DNA of 64,000 nt from Chlorogloeopsis sp. ULAP01 (GTDB lineage Bacteria; Cyanobacteriota; Cyanobacteriia; Cyanobacteriales; Nostocaceae): NCBI RefSeq assembly GCF_030381805.1, contig NZ_JAUDRH010000006.1:248001-312000 (forward strand), in the 5' to 3' direction. Both the position numbers and the translations under genes were made by a program. Positions 62,528-64,000 of this stretch are shown here, piece after piece. Below the pieces are notes generated by a model. That model saw nothing but the letters and a program-made list of their open reading frames with translations, made no database searches and had not been told where the DNA came from. Every line of letters starts with the position of its first letter. Position 1 is the stretch's first letter.

Positions 62528-64000
62528 CAGGTGAGACAGATTGAGCAAAACTTACTTCTGTTTGCCGCAATATGCCTGATTTGCGATCAAATAAATAACC
62601 AAGATCAACACGATTTGGCTTTAACCGATAAAGATAAGCACGAGTATTCCATAAACCTTTGGAAACTTTACTTGGTTTTCCTAATGCTTCTCTAATAGTA
62701 CTTTCAGAAGTACCTGTGGGAAATCCAGGTACACTGCCACTGGTGATATTTGTGGCAACTTCTTGCTTATTTTCTTGCTTTGGTGGTGGGTTGTCTTGTT
62801 GAGGTGGTTTTGGTTCTGATGTAGAAACTGTTGGGGGCTGAGAATCTTGTGGCTGGGGTTCTGGTGCTGGTTCAAAAGTTGTTGGTTGTTGCGGAGGTTC
62901 TGGTGTAAAAGCAATTGGAGGTGAAGAAGGAACAGCAGCAGCTGGTTTCTGTGGAGAGGTAGGTTCTACTAAGGGAGGTTGGGAAGCAGCAGGCGTATCG
63001 TCGGGTTCGTTTGTAGGAGCAACAGATTCTGGTGCAACAGTTGGATTTGTTGCGGTAGGTTCTTGTGTAGTTTCAGGTGCAGGTGATGTAGCAATAGTTG
63101 TTTCAGGTTGGGGTTGGCGAGTGATGTTAGCGATCGCTATCCCACCAATCAAACCACCGATCACTAAACCACCAAAAATCAAAGCGGGTTTTTGCCAATT
63201 TTTATCTGTGGTAGAGGCAGGAATAAAAGCTGATTTTTGGGAAGAAGGCAAAGGCTGAGTTTGTGCAGCAACAGGAGACAAAGCAACTGTAGATTGAGTT
63301 GACTGATATGACGGTGCCGAAGGCATAGAACCGAGAGATTGCAAAGCGTGTAACATTTTGCTCGCAGTGGAGTAGCGATCGCTAGCTTGGGGCTTAATTG
63401 CCTGGTTGAGAACTATCGCCAATTGTGTTGATACTCCAGGAGCAAGATGCTGCCAAAGAATTTCCCCAGTTTGCAGATTAGTTTGTAACTCGTGGGGCGG
63501 CTTGCCAGTCAAAAGATAAATTCCTGTCAAGCCCAAACTGTAGATATCAGTAGCATAAACTGGGCGTCCTACAGCTTGTTCGCTAGGCATATATCCAGGT
63601 GTACCAATTACCAAAGATTGAGTGAGATGCCCTGGAGAAGTGACTATTGAACGTATCGTTTCCTTAACTGCGCCAAAGTCAATTAAGACAGGTTTACCCC
63701 CCCGAACCCCCCCTTGAGCAGGGGAGGTGCTGGAAGCGGGGGGGTTGCACAGAATTATGTTGTCTGGTTTAATATCGCGGTGGATAATACCTTTGCTGTG
63801 GACATAATCTAGAACTGACAACAAACTCAATAAAATTTCTCTAACCTTATTTTCACTTAATGGCCCTTGAGCCTCGACAATATTTGTTAGAGTTTGACCT
63901 TGAATCCATTCCTGAACCAGGTAAAATTGCCCATTTTCTGAAAAGTAGGCATAGAGTTTAGGTATTTGATCACTGCTTTCACCCAAATACTCTAAAGTTG
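62481..64000 (-). CDS. Ser/Thr protein kinase, 3'-truncated at cas8c junction and 5' cut by window edge
   Basis: The frame enters from the right edge (TLEYLGESSDQIPKLYAYF). Kinase motifs: HRDIKPDNIILC, palindrome-coded insert (ASSTSPAQGGVRGG), DFGAVKET, GTPGYMPSEQ, TDIYSLGLTGIYLLTGK. A membrane helix (ALIFGGLVIGGLIGGIAIA) and a long Pro/Thr/Gln linker follow. The C-terminal domain matches the kinase at 56.0-57.8 kb as far as QTEVSFAQSVSPDVM, then changes to RSRSASQQTTSY and stops, where the paralogue has about 70 more residues. The last codons are cas8c sequence read in another frame. The catalytic domain is unaffected. Confidence 0.9.
   Translation of the reverse strand, partial: TLEYLGESSDQIPKLYAYFSENGQFYLVQEWIQGQTLTNIVEAQGPLSENKVREILLSLLSVLDYVHSKGIIHRDIKPDNIILCNPPASSTSPAQGGVRGGKPVLIDFGAVKETIRSIVTSPGHLTQSLVIGTPGYMPSEQAVGRPVYATDIYSLGLTGIYLLTGKPPHELQTNLQTGEILWQHLAPGVSTQLAIVLNQAIKPQASDRYSTASKMLHALQSLGSMPSAPSYQSTQSTVALSPVAAQTQPLPSSQKSAFIPASTTDKNWQKPALIFGGLVIGGLIGGIAIANITRQPQPETTIATSPAPETTQEPTATNPTVAPESVAPTNEPDDTPAASQPPLVEPTSPQKPAAAVPSSPPIAFTPEPPQQPTTFEPAPEPQPQDSQPPTVSTSEPKPPQQDNPPPKQENKQEVATNITSGSVPGFPTGTSESTIREALGKPSKVSKGLWNTRAYLYRLKPNRVDLGYLFDRKSGILRQTEVSFAQSVSPDVMRSRSASQQTTSY
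63696..63750 (-). repeat. Palindromic element inserted in frame in second kinase gene
   Basis: CACCTCCCCTGCTCAAGGGG then GGGTTCGGGGGGGT in coding direction, at the same codon position as in the kinase at 56-57.8 kb. The loop and ends have diverged, but the reading frame is kept. Confidence 0.85.

Overview
The window is chromosomal DNA of a cyanobacterium, most likely a filamentous, probably heterocyst-forming member of the Nostocales. The evidence is the abundance of the HIP1 octamer GCGATCGC in and between genes, a cyanophycin operon (cphB-cphA), a CpcS/CpeS-type phycobiliprotein lyase, an adjacent flavodiiron pair (Flv3 type then Flv1 type), several bacterial Ser/Thr kinases with long Pro-rich linkers, tandem heptamer repeats (STRR) between genes, and a 37-nt CRISPR repeat of the GTTTCAAT class. 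No species can be named from the sequence alone.

Layout. 1-5.8 kb: end of a polyprenyl-phosphate sugar transferase, secreted and fasciclin-domain proteins, an MGME1-like PD-(D/E)XK nuclease, a PAP2 phosphatase and a glycine-zipper stress protein. 6.4-16.5 kb: a CGPS thioredoxin, a membrane-anchored short-chain dehydrogenase, a diguanylate cyclase with an ethylene-receptor-like sensor, a VOC protein with an endonuclease/exonuclease/phosphatase protein, a decayed GGDEF/EAL gene, a Ser/Thr kinase with an in-frame stop, and tatA. 16.6-31.6 kb: cyanophycin metabolism (cphB, cphA), then housekeeping genes trmD, ispF, larB, argH and coaX with an oligopeptide-binding lipoprotein, NUDIX and alpha/beta hydrolases, and an XdhC remnant fused to another domain. 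31.9-45.8 kb: flavodiiron pair, a divergent AhpD-like/TetR pair with twin operators, a toxin with a decayed antitoxin, a phycobilin lyase, an RND efflux pair and a stand-alone response regulator. 46.8-51.4 kb: a kinase with a PsbP-like tail and two glycosyltransferases. 51.5-56.0 kb: the conserved cluster rplS, tRNA-Trp, secE, nusG, rplK, rplA, L10 leader, rplJ, rplL, ending in a strong terminator.

56.0-64.0 kb is the most unusual part. Two closely related Ser/Thr kinase genes on the minus strand flank a CRISPR array of 31 repeats and 30 spacers. Repeat polarity, the one degenerate repeat and a candidate leader all indicate transcription on the minus strand, away from the cas genes. The cas locus is reduced to an intact type I-C cas7 (csd2) and the C-terminal two thirds of cas8c (csd1). 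The 5' end of cas8c is joined directly to the prematurely ended tail of the second kinase, which looks like a deletion that removed the kinase 3' end and whatever cas genes stood between (cas3 and cas5 in a normal I-C operon). cas4, cas1 and cas2 are also absent from the window, and the 37-nt repeat is not the usual I-C length, so the array probably depends on Cas proteins encoded elsewhere.

The window is rich in small repeats and gene decay. A G/C-run palindromic element occurs between genes and also in frame inside two kinase genes. A second family of hairpins (GATCCCCGACTTCT-type arms) recurs in at least four places. There are remnants of EAL, SDR, Uma2, XdhC, XRE-antitoxin and TPM-like genes. 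Two short membrane-protein ORFs (32 and 56 codons) look worth following.
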